DNA of 64,000 nucleotides, from assembly GCA_008828725.1 (NCBI GenBank), contig MEHQ01003470.1:369128-433127 (forward strand), read 5' to 3'. Each line of letters opens with the position of its first letter. Positions within the stretch are counted from its first letter, which is position 1. Positions 41,573 to 52,816 of this stretch are shown in pieces. Both the position numbers and the translations under genes were made by a program. Origin of the DNA: Saccharina japonica. Taxonomy: Eukaryota > Sar > Phaeophyceae > Laminariales > Laminariaceae. Under the pieces are notes generated by a model that was given only the letters and a program-made list of their open reading frames with translations, had not been told where the DNA came from and made no database searches.

Positions 41573-42145
41573 GGGAAGTGATAAATGTGCTCCCGGGGGC
41601 ACATTTCTTAAGGACGCCCTCGGGGGCCCTTTTAGCTTATTGCGCCCCCGGAATTGGGGCTGAATACAAAGCACATCACCACGAGCGATTACGACGACCG
41701 TAGGGCAGCAGACCTGTCTGGGAATTGTCTACTGCATATCCTGCTGCGGTGTGTGCAGTAGTTCCGCCGGTCATCGCGTTTCGCGCAATATACAGACGGC
41801 TTCGTGTTGTCGATACTCAGGATCTTTCCAGGCATTGGTTTTGGGTGCAACATCAAGCTAAAAGTGCCTCTACATGATGCACGCGCCACGAGCGATGACG
41901 ATGGCCGTAGGGCATTGTGTACGGCATGTACGTACTGCTGTGATGTATGCAGTAATGCCGCCAGGTATCGGTTCTCGCTCGATATACAGACGTGTCTGTG
42001 TTCTCTTATTCCCAGGCTATTTTTGGGGGCACATCAAGCTAAAAGTGCCTCCGAAAGCAGACTACATACATGAAGCACGCTACTGCGACCGAGTACAACG
42101 ATCGTAGGGCACCACACTTCTCTGGGGGCACATTTATCACTTCCC
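41573..42145. mobile_element. Mutator-type non-autonomous element with perfect 9-bp target duplication
   Basis: The inverted ends GGGAAGTGATAAATGTGC (left) and GCACATTTATCACTTCCC (right) are flanked on both sides by TATATTTAA (41564-41572 and 42146-42154). A 9-bp duplication is the hallmark of Mutator-like elements. The interior is 2-3 diverged ~200-base tandem units sharing CATCAAGCTAAAAGTGCCTC, with no coding capacity. Confidence 0.92.
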
Positions 42146-42224
42146 TATATTTAATCCATAGGGATATAAGCGGCCACCGCCCTGCGGAAATCTAAACGGT
42201 TCATGTTTTGTTGTACGGCATTAT

Positions 42225-43025
42225 ACGTAGTAGGTACAAGACCCCCTTCGGGATCGTGGTTGACTTGAAATCCTGTCGCAAGCTGAAAAGGGAGAACACA
42301 GCACACAGCAGGCGTTCGTTCCTCGTACCAGCTACCGGTATACTCGTACGTACTGCAGCCACAAGGCAAAAACAGGGAACATAAAACATCTCTTGAAAGC
42401 TAAAGAAAAAAGAAGTAAGCCACCGGGCAAGCAACGGGGCGAGTAATACCGACTAACCCAAACGGTAAACCAAACGATTTTATAGTTAGTTATAAGGATC
42501 CCCTTCGGGATCGTGGTTGACTTGAAATCCCGGGGGTGCGTGTCGCAAGCTGAAAAGGGAGGTCTAACACAGCAGACAGCAGGCGTTCGTCCCTCGAACC
42601 ATCTACTACTCGTACGTTTATATCATCATATCATAGCTACCGGGCAAGAACGAGGAATATAACACACCTCTTGAAAGCTAATGGAGAAAAGTAGCCACCG
42701 GGCAAGTAACGGGGCGAGTAACACCGACTAACCCAAACGATTTTTTCATAGTTAGTTACAAGGCTCCCCTTCGGCATTGATTTTGGTTGGCTTGAAATCC
42801 GGGGGGGGGGGGTGTCGCAAGCTGAAAAGGGAGAGAACACAGCACACAGCAGGCGTTCGTTCCTCGTACCAGCTATTGCTACTCGTATGCACGAAGCCAC
42901 TGGGCAAGAGCGAGATACATAAACAACCTCTTGAAAGCTAAAGAAAAAAAAAAGTACGTAGCCACCGGGTAGGTAACGAACCGGGCAAGTATATAGCACC
43001 GACCAGCCCAAACGAGTTTGTAGTT
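42225..43025 (-). repeat. Three tandem family H copies
   Basis: Units at about 42225-42480, 42485-42760 and 42765-43025 each contain CCCCTTCGGGAT, GACTTGAAATCC, AAGCTGAAAAGGGAG, CAGGCGTTCGTTCCTCG, CACCGGGCAAG and CCGACTAACCCAAACG. They are inverted relative to the copies at 8590 and 22680. Confidence 0.9.
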
Positions 43026-43029
43026 TGTT

Positions 43030-44655
43030 CTATAGTACCCTCAAGGATCGCTGCACGACGGAGGCATGCGGTGAGGGACGATGAGCAGGGACGGAAATGT
43101 GACCCATCGTGCGCAAGATCTGCAGTATAGGTACACAGGTGTGTGCGATTGAACACTTGTTGGAAATAAATGTCACACTTTTGTACCACAACAGAGTTGC
43201 CAGCACTAGAATGTCCACACTCGGTGCGATTGGAAACACATATTTTTGCGAGAGTACTGAGATGATTCTTACACAGCCTACATCTTGCTGCTGTAGGTGC
43301 ACCAATCCAGATCAGTAGTACAGCATTACTGTGACGACACCAGGAACAAAACACCGGAACCATTCAACATTACTCTACTGTACTACCCCCCCCCTTTCCT
43401 GCTCGCGTCTAAAACAAATCCCTGATGTCTGCCTATTGCGCTGGCATAGAGACGCCATCCCGGGGTTGCGTACAGCTGAGCGGAAGTACTACTGTCCGAG
43501 AGCCAGACTAAGGGTTTCTGCACAGATGTGGAGGTCTTTACCACCCTCAATAAGGCGGCAAACCGCCCTATTGAGGGACCAGCCCTCAATAGAGCGGTCA
43601 CCGCCTTACTACGGGTTCCAGTCGCGCCAAGCGATTTTGGCCGCCTTATATCGGTATACCGCCTAATTCTTACTAGCACCGCCTTATTGCGGGGCCACCA
43701 CTTGTAGTAGCGTAGTAGCCTTTTCCTTCTCCCGGTTGTGGAGAATATCAGCTTCGGAATTCGGCCGAGTGGGTGTGTTGTCTTATTATCTCAAGTGTTG
43801 GTAATACTCGTACACTTTCTGCAGATATAACCGTTCTATAGTGCCAGGTATTTCGTACAAGTATAAACTCTTGCGAAGCAGGCAGCAAGAAGGTGGAAAA
43901 ATGCCCATGCACTCGCTTACTTGGGGTTCAGCCACGTTCCACCAATCGCCTCTACTCGTAGTAGTGATCCCACACTAACTCCAAGTAGTGTGAACCTGGT
44001 GCACTGGTGTTGGAACATTCGGAATCTCGGTAGTCCGGGAATGCGTACAGCAGTACAGTAGTATCGTATCATATACGTATTGAAGTTGCTATTGTTCGTA
44101 ATAGCTGTTGTTTCCGTGATTTTGTTTTCCGGGGATCAACGCTGAAGCTCTTTGATGCTACCGGTACACAAAGTAGGATGGCAAGGATACTAATAACAAC
44201 AAATACCTGTCGCTATGCACAGTGTTAACTCGCGCAGCAGGATATTTGCATCTGGTCGGCAATTTTTGTGCGTTGGTCGACGGTGTACCTCGGACGCTTC
44301 AGGCAACTCGAGAGGGGCCGAACAACCTATCCTTTACCTTGTTTGTGGCGCCGTCAATATTTTGAAAGATTGATAGCGTTCGCTCGCCATAAGATGCATG
44401 GTCCTTTCGGTCCGCTTGAGTTTCTTTTGCTCTCGACGAGCAAGCCGAAATAAAAACGTTCGGGTGCGTCGCTCTACTGTTGCTGCTGTTGCTACTGCTG
44501 CTGTCTAAGGTTTCGAAAACAATGTCACGAGCGAATGCGGGTTTCTAATTTTGACGACGCGAAACAAATAGGGATCGTTTTTGAGTTTCTTGAAGTGTCC
44601 GACGTACGCCGTCCATCCACGTATACAAATTGACGACAGTTACAAGTAACCTGCT
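43030..44655. other. No gene seen; small inverted GGCGGT/CCGCC repeats
   Basis: 43545-43690 holds short inverted words (AGGCGGCAAACCGCC, CCGCCTTATATCGG) related to 41465-41560. The rest contains short frames with no recognisable product and a CTG/TTG cluster at 44475-44505. Confidence 0.5.
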
Positions 44656-44984
44656 GCTCTAGTTGCTGGCAACAATTCCGCCACACGCAAAGTAACCCCC
44701 AAGCTAAACGCCAAGAAATCCACTACCTACACCACTGACAACCAGAGCTACCGTAGGCGATGTAACTTCAAAATAGTATTTGCAAGCCGTCCTCGGTCGT
44801 CGGCAACGCCAGTGGGCGCTGGGAATCTTAGAGAATTGGCGTACCGGTGTTGCTCGCGATGGGCGTTTGTACGTTCCGCCGATAGCGATGCCACGGAGTT
44901 TTCATACCCGTTTCTGTTGCCTGGAGTTGCACATTATATTTGCCTCTAGGGGGAGGCAGGCATCTAAACGCAGGCTGTACGTAC

Positions 44985-45275
44985 GGATACAAGATTTCGA
45001 CACTGGGTCATCATTTTTCGTTCTACCGTAGAGGTGTACACCTTGTTTTTCCTGAGAGTGGCCACATGAGGAGGTCTGTCCCGACCCAAAACGTTGGTTA
45101 AGATAAAAAATAAAAGTGCAACGCGATGAACAATCCCATATGGCCTAAGTATATACGCATTAAAAACAGAATATTGCAGAAACAAGATGACATTCGGACG
45201 ATTTCCGTTGTGCAGAAACGGTTTTTTAGAAAAATGCTAACCCTATCGGAGCACGCGTCAATGGTTGGCACTGGG
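44985..45275 (+). mobile_element. Family I MITE inside the satellite, diverged
   Basis: Contains CTACCGTAGAGGTGTACACC, CTGAGAGTGGCCACATGAGG, GATGAACAATCCCATATGGC, CCTAAGTATA and an end GGAGCACGCGTCA. It supplies the empty-site sequence CCTAAGTATA used to date the insertion at 52461. Confidence 0.75.
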
Positions 45276-48200
45276 GTTGTGCGTTTTAATCTCTGGCGTC
45301 GTAGGTCCCATGGGTGCTATCCACGCGATAGACAGCGACGTTGATGCGGAAGGAAAAGGGGGTGACTACGTGGCTACCCTACCTCGGCTCTGATTCTGGA
45401 GTCTGGGAACCAGTCTCTTGCAAAACAATATGACGCTCCCGATGACCCGTGACGGCTTGTGAATGCTATTTTGAAGATACAATGTCTGCTCTACAGTAGC
45501 TCCGGTTGTTGGTGGTTTGGTGGTGTATTCGTTGGTATTTTCTTTGGACTTGCTTTGCGTCTGGCAGAATTGCCGGTGATAATCGACCTAAAATAGCTCG
45601 ACTCCCACCGACAAGTCTGCCACACACCTATTACCCCCGAAGTAAACCTCATCCAATCCACTGTCCCCACTATCGACAACTACAACTACAGTAGTAGGCG
45701 TTGTATCTTCAAAAAATCATTCGCGGCCGTCGCCGATCATCAGGGGAGCCATTGAACGCTGCAAATATTAAAGGAGTGGAGTGCCGGTGCTGCTCGCGAA
45801 GGGTGTTTGTGTGTTTCGCCGATACCATCACCACGGAGCTTTCCTGTCGTACATGGCGTTTCTGTGTCTTGGGGTTGCACAGGATAACTGCCTCTGGTTG
45901 AAGGTCGGCCTCTTAACACAGACTGCATGTTCGAAAACAAGTTTCCGGCGCTAGTTCGCCGCGTTCCGTGACGACTGGTGTTGTGTATTCTGCTCTCTGG
46001 CATGGTATCATAGGTCCCACGCGCGCTTTCCACGTGATAGACAGCGAGGTTTCATTTTGTTTTTTAATCCTCCGGCGGAACGGTAAAATTAAAGCTTAAG
46101 CTCACCACAAATACGCGTCGTTTGTCAATTTCACCCGCCGCTCCTGATGCAACAGCAGAACCGGCTGCTGTTACCACGGCAGCGTGAGCATGTTGACCCG
46201 ACCTGATCCCCGAGAGGAGCATGTGCGGTGGAGATAGGCCACTCGGGGGAATCATCTCGCAGCAGGGAGAGAGGACGGCTACGCCCCCTCTCTGACTCTG
46301 AAATCTGGGCGACTCAGTCTCTGGCGTTAACTAGCAAGAAAAATGAAACATGGAGTCGGAAAATCGCGCAGTCCGTCGGGGTCAGTGTAATTGAAACCGA
46401 ACCTTTACCTATGCAGCGTTCACTTGGTGTTCGCCATGTTCGGCGACGGTGCTGTGAATGCTGTTTTGAAGGCACAACACCTACTGTTATTCTGGTTGCC
46501 GGTGGTGTAGTGGTGTATTGGATGATGTTTAGGTTGGTATTGCTTTGCGTGTGGCAGAATTGCCGGTTAGAATCGAGCTTCGTATAATAGCTCGATTCCC
46601 ACCGACAATTCTGGCACACGCCAACCAACCCCAAGCTAAACCTCACCCAATCCACCGCTGTCGCTGTCAGCAACCACAGCTACAGCAGGCGTTGTGGCCC
46701 AAGAAAAACAACATTCGTCGCCGTCGCTGATAATCTGGAACGCCAGTAAATGCTGCAATGTTTAGTTTAGAGGAGTGGAGTACCGGTGATGCTCGCGATG
46801 GGCGTTTGTGTGTTCCGCTGATAACGGCGCCACTGAGCTTTCCTGCCGTACCTAACGTTTCTGCGTGTTGGAGTTGCACATGAGAACTACATCTGGTGGG
46901 ATGGGAGGCAGGCAGGCAGGCCCCTGAACACTGACTGGACACACGGACACAAGTTTCCGACGACGCTTCTTGTGACGACTGTTGCTATGCGTTTGGTTCA
47001 CTGGCATGGTAGGTCCCACGGGTACTATTCACGTGACATTCAGCGGCGTTTAAGCAGCAGGAATAGAGGGGGACCACGCCCCCTCTCTGACACTGAAATT
47101 TGGGCGACTCAGTCTCTCGCCTTAACGTACAATAGAAACAAAACATGAAGTCGGGCAATGACGCGGTCCGTCGGGGTTAGTGTCATTGAAACCGAACCTA
47201 TACCTATGCAGCGTTCACTTGGTGCTCGCCATGTTCGGCGACAGTTTTGTGAAAGCTATGTTGAAGGTACAACGGCTGCTACTGTAGCTCGGGTTGTCAT
47301 TGGTGTGGTGGTGCAGTGGTTGATGTTTAGTTTGGTGTTGATTTGTGTGTGGGACAACTGTCGGTGGGAATCGAGCTATGATAGTTCGAGATAGCTCGAT
47401 TCCCTCCTGCACCTGCTCCACACGCCAATTAGTCCCAAACGAAACATAAGCAAATACAGCCTCCTTACCATTGACAACCAGAGCTACGGCAGGTGCTGTA
47501 TCTTTAAACTACCTTTGTAAAACTGCCGCCGAGCATCGGGGAAGCCAGTCAACGCTGTATATCTGAGATGAGTGGAGTACCGGTGATGCCCGCGATGGGC
47601 GTTTGTGTGTTTCGCCGATACCAGCACCAAGGACCGTTAGTTCCATTGAAACCGAACTTTTACCTATGCAGCGTTCACTTGGTGCTCGCCACGTTTGGCG
47701 ACGGTTTTGTGAAAGCTATGTTGAAGGTACAACGCCTACTACTGTACCTCCGGTTGTCACACATTGGTGTGGTGGTGCAGTGGTTGATGTTTAGTTTGGT
47801 GTTGATTTGTGTGTGGGACAATTGTCGGTGGGAATCGAGCTATGATAGCTCGATATAGCTCGATTCCCTCCTGCACCTGCTCCACACGCCAATTAGTCCC
47901 AAACGAAACACAAACTAATGCAGCCTCCTTACCATTGACAACCAGAGCTACGGCAGGTGCTGTATCTTCAAACTAACTTTTGTAAAGCCGCCGCCGAGCA
48001 TCGGAAATGTCAGTGAACGCTGTAAACCTGAGATAAGTGGAGTACCGGTGATGCTCGCGATGGGCGTTTGTATGTTTCGCCGGTACCATCACCAAGGACC
48101 GTTAGTTCCATTGAAACCGAACCTTTACCCATGCAGCGTTCACTTGGTGCTCGCCATGTTCGGCGACGGTTTTGTGAAAGCTATGTTGAAGGTACAACGC

Positions 48201-48678
48201 CTACTACTTTAGCTCCGGTTGTCTCACATTGGTGTGGTGGTGCAGTGGTTGATGTTTAGTTTGGTGTTGATTTGTGTGTGGGACAATTGTCGGTGGGAAT
48301 CGAGCTATGATAGCTCGATATAGCTCGATTCCCTCCTGCACCTGCTCCACACGCCAATTAGTCCCAAACGAAACACAAGCAAATACAGCCTCCTTACCAT
48401 TGACAACCAGAGCTACGGCAGGTGCTGTATCTTCAAACTAACTTTTGTAAAACTGCCGCCGAGCATCGGGAAAGCCAGTGAACGCTGTAAACCTGAGATA
48501 AGTGGAGTACCGGTGATGCTCGCGACGGGCGTTTGTGTGTTTCGCCGATGCGATCACCAAGGGCCGTTAGTGCCATTGAAACCGAACCTTTACCTATGCA
48601 GCGTTCACTTGGTGCTCGCCATGTTCGGCGACGTTGTGTTGGGAAAGCTATGTTGAAGGTACAACGCCTACTACTGTA

Positions 48679-49359
48679 CACCTGTGTTGCAGTGCCCACA
48701 AAACCAAAAAAAAACTCTTGACACAGACACTGGAACCACACCTGCCCAGTTTTTTTTTCCTGTAGGACATTCCGTAGTTCTGCTCTAGCTCCGAACTTTC
48801 CCATTAATCCAATATTTGGCAAGGCAGATATGAGCTCCTTGGTGCACTCCCGTGAGTGTGCCAAAGCGACAGCAGTTTCCGCGCCCTCCTTCGATGCGGA
48901 CCTCGTCGCTGAAAATTGAAAATGTGGTTCCAGGCGCTTGAATTTGTGGATTCCAGTACTGTAGCCAAGTATTTGTTTTCCCTGCGGTAGAACGAGCTCG
49001 TGCTCGTTTTTCAGCAGGTTTTTTTTTTCGAAAAGTACCTCGTGCTCGTTTTGCAGCAGGAAAAAAAGACTTGAATACAGTACGAGAAACCGCATATTCA
49101 AGAGACTGGAACCACATTTTCAAACTTCAACGACGAGGTCCGCATCGAAGGAGGCCACGGAATCTGCTGCCGCTTTGGCACACTGACGGGAGTGTACCAA
49201 GGAGCTTATATCTGCCTTGCCAAGTTTTGTATTAATGGGAAAGTTCAGAGCTAGGGCAGAATTACGAAAAGTCCTACAGGAAAAACAACTGGGGTAGACG
49301 TGGTTCCAGTATCTCTTTGATAAAATCGTGTTTTTTTTGTGGGCACTGCAACATAGGTG
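48679..49359. mobile_element. Fold-back element, copy 2, with TGTA target duplication
   Basis: The element begins CACCTGTGTTGCAGTGCCCA, ends GGGCACTGCAACATAGGTG, and is flanked by TGTA at 48675-48678 and 49360-49363. Neighbouring satellite units show the empty site CTACTGTAGCTCCGG, so the borders are exact. The arms are ~330 bases. It inserted after the satellite unit was amplified. Confidence 0.93.
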
Positions 49360-51039
49360 TGTAGCTCCGGTTGTCATTGGTGTGGTGGTGCATCGGTTGA
49401 TGTTTAGTTTGGTGTTGATTTGTGTCTGGGACAATTGTCGGTGGGAATCGAGCTATGATCGCTCGATATAGCTCGATTCCCTCCTGCACTCGCCCCACAC
49501 GCTAATTAACCCCAAACGAAACACAAACTAATGCAGCCTCCTTACCATTGACAACCAGAGCTACAGCAGGTGCTGTATCTTCAAACTAACTTTAGTAAAA
49601 CCGCCGCCGAGTTTCGGGAAAGCCAGTGAACGCTGTAAATCTGAGATGAGTGGAGTACTGGAAGATGCTCGCGATGGGCGTTTGTGTGTTTCGCGGATGC
49701 CATCACCAAGGACCGTTAGTGCCATTGAAACCGAACCTTTACCTATGCAGCGTTCACTTGGTGTTCGCCACGTTCGGCGACGGTTTTTTGTGAAAGCTAT
49801 GTTGAAGGTACAACGCCTACTACTGTACCTCCGGTTGTCACACATTGGCGTGGTGGCGCAGTGGTTGATGTTTAGTTTGGTGTTGATTTGTGTGTGGGAC
49901 AATTGTCGGTGGGAATCGAGCTATGATAGCTCGATATAGCTCGATTCCCTCCTGCACCTGCTCCACACGTCAATTAGTCCCAAACGAAACACAAACAAAT
50001 GCAGCCTCCTTACCATTGACAACCAGAGCTACAGCAGGTGCTGTATCTTCAAACTAACTTTTGTAAAACTGCCGCCGAGCATCGGGGAAGCCAGTGAACG
50101 CTGTAAACCTGAGATAAGTGGAGTACCGGTGATGCTCGAGAAGGGCGTTTGTGTGTTTCGCCGATACCATCACCACGGAGCTTTCCGGTCGTACGGAACG
50201 TTTCTGTCTGTTGGAGTTGCACATGATAACTTCTTCTGGAGGGGCGTAGGGCTCTTAACACAGGCTGCACGTACGAACACAAGGTTCCGACACTAGCTCG
50301 CGGCTTTTCGTGACGACTGGTGTTGTGCGTTCTGTTCTTTGACATGGTATGCCGCGGGTGTTCTCTACGTTATAAACAGCGACGTTGACGCGGCATGAAT
50401 AGAGGGTGGCTACTCCCCCCCTCGGCTCTGATCCTGAGGTGTACGAGACTCAGCCTATCGCGTTACCTCGCAAGAAAAACAGTAAAGGGCGTCAAGTAAC
50501 CACGCGGTCCGTCGGGGTGGGTGGTTTCGAACACAACACAAAGATTTTGCAGCATTCACTGGCGATCCTGACGATCGGCGAGTCCTTGTGAATTTGTTTT
50601 TGAAGGCACAGCACCCACTTTAGCTCTCGTCACCGGTAGCGTGTTCTTTTATGTTCAGGTTGCGATGGCTTGGCATGTGACATATTTGTCGGTTGGAATA
50701 TAGCACCAACAAATGTGCCACATTCGAAAGTAATCCCAAACTACTGTAAGCATCAACACAATAACCACCGACAAGCGAAGAAATGTTGAGCATGATACCT
50801 TCAAAAGTAGCATTCACATCAGCCGTCGCCGATCGTCGGGAACGCCAGTGAATGCTCCAAACCCTGAGAGGAGTGGGGTACCGGTGTTGCTCAAGATGGC
50901 GGGGCGCTTGTATGCTCAGCCGACAACGGCACCACGGAGCGTTCCTGCCGCACATAACGTTTCTTGTATCTTGGAGTTGCACATGAGAACTACCTCCTTG
51001 AGGAGGCAGCGCACCGAACGTTTCTGTCTGTTGGTAGTT

Positions 51040-51315
51040 GACGTATGCTACGGTAGAGGTGCACCATGTTATTAATAATAAGCTTTTGCCTTCTGGGGGT
51101 GGTCACTTGAGGACCTCGATACCTGCAGTAGTCAAAAACTGATTTCGGACGAAACTAAAAGTTGCTACCCGATGAACCATACCGTGGCCCACGCGCACAA
51201 TGAACACTATTGCAACACGATAATAGAAGTCCGACGAGTTAGGGTTGAGGAGCCCGACTATTCAGAAACAAAAGCAGTCAAAAAGGTGCTACCTCTAGTA
51301 TCGTAGCACGCGTCA
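51040..51315 (+). mobile_element. Family I MITE inside a satellite spacer
   Basis: Inverted ends TGACGTATGCTACGGTAGAG and AGTATCGTAGCACGCGTCA enclose GGGGGTGGTCACTTGAGGA, TGCAGTAGTCAAAA and GTTGAGGAGCCCGAC. It interrupts the satellite word GTTGGAGTTGCAC, and AGTTG appears on both sides as a possible target duplication. Confidence 0.85.
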
Positions 51316-51319
51316 GTTG

Positions 51320-52300
51320 CACCTGAGAACTGCCCATAGGGGGAGGCAGGCCTCTCGACACAGGGTGCAAGTACGGGCGCAAGTTTCCGATACACTGGGT
51401 CGCCGCTTTTCGAGACGAATGGTGCTGCTCGTTCGGTTCGCTGACATGGTAGGTCCCACGGGTGCTATTCCCGTGATAGACAGCTACGCTGATGTGGCAG
51501 GAATATCACCAGCCGTATAATGGCACGTACGCGTTGGGCTGTTCGGATCTGCACGTACTTTTGCACCATCTGGAACCCTGTTCCCATTTGGTACTTTGAC
51601 CCCGCAGTGGGTCCATCCCATTTGGTACCTTGCTCCCACCCACAAGGTGCAGAACTATAGTCAGCCCTCCGCAGGAACCGCCGGAGGCCCACCTGGCACC
51701 TCGATCCCATTTGGTACCATGTAGGCCATACATATCTACAACAACTCCTGCTATAGGTATAACCGTATTGAATGTACGTGCAAATTCGAATAGCCTGGCA
51801 CGTACGTGCAAGTTCTTCGCCGTCGCAGGAACAGAGGGTGGCTACCCTTTCCTTGGCTCTGAGCGTGGGGTTCGGGTGACTCAGCCTCTCGCGTTTAACT
51901 TGCAAGAAAAATAAACAGTTACATGGGGCAGTAACGCGATTCGTCGGGGTCACTGTATTTGAGCACAGCACAATGATGTTTGTTGCGTTCACTGGCGTTC
52001 CCGGTGGTTGAAGACAGTTTGTGAATGTTTTTTTGAAGGTACAACACCACCTGTTGCTGTTGTCTGCTCGTGGTTTGTTTGTTCATGTTGAGTTTGGAAT
52101 CGCTTTGCATGTGGCAGAACTGCTGTGGGTGCTATTGGAGTACCCCTTATTCTGCCACATGCAAAAACAATCCCAAAATGAATGTCAACAAATACACCAC
52201 ATGCAAGCAGAGCAACAGCACGTATTTTACCTTCAAAACGGCACCCACAAAACGTCACCCATGGGCGGGAATGCCGGTGGACGCTACAAATCTTAGAGCA
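51320..52300. repeat. Satellite unit with a local ~30-bp tandem patch
   Basis: Part of the 44.66-55.67 kb array. A spacer-derived patch at 51550-51725 repeats GGTACCTTGATCCCATTTGG-type words, shared with no other unit. The palindrome centre of this unit lies near 52135. Confidence 0.7.
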
Positions 52301-52302
52301 GG

Positions 52303-52816
52303 ACGCATGCTACGGTAGATGTTAGCCTGCATGCAGGTGCACCATGCTTATTCTGAGGGTGGTCACTTGAGGAGCTCTATACCTCTATACCTGCAGTAGT
52401 CAAAACCTGAGTCTGAAGAAGAGTGAGAGTGCTACCCGATGAACAAATATCATGGCCTAAGGGTCGTTCTTATCGAGCAGCTTTTTTCCATAATTTCCAA
52501 TATTGCTTTCAAAAAAATATAGGAAATCTTGGAAATCTTGGAAATCTTGGAAATAATGAAAATATTGGAAATTCCTCAGAGGGCAAAATGTTTGGAAGGT
52601 CGGGGAAAAAAAAAATGGAAAAAATGCAAATCTAGAAAATTGCGCGAAAACAAACATGGAAATTTTGGAAATTTATGACTCGGATAAGAACGACCCTAAG
52701 TATGAAATGAAAAATACTGCGATACGAAAATTAAATTCCGACGATTTTGGGTTAAGGAGCCCCGCCATTCAAAAACAAAAAAACAGCAAAAAATGCTATA
52801 TACCCCCATCGTAGCA
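52303..52816 (+). mobile_element. Family I MITE carrying a nested PIF/Harbinger-like MITE
   Basis: Left end GACGCATGCTACGGTAGATG, then GGTGCACCATGC and GATGAACAAATATCATGG; right part AATTCCGACGATTTTGGG and end CATCGTAGCACGCGTC. The interior is split by 52461-52696. Confidence 0.88.
52461..52696. mobile_element. PIF/Harbinger-like MITE (236 bp)
   Basis: The ends GGGTCGTTCTTATCGAG and CTCGGATAAGAACGACCC are inverted, with TAA duplicated on both sides (or CTAAG if the outer G is excluded). The uninterrupted family I copy near 45145 reads GGCCTAAGTATA, giving the empty site. The interior is AT-rich with a triple AAATCTTGG repeat. Confidence 0.88.

Noticed and set aside
47158-50345. Many similar ~60-100-codon frames in the satellite (for example those with PLPMQRSLGARHVRRR)
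   Set aside because: They repeat because the satellite unit repeats; frames differ between units and no conserved start or domain is present.
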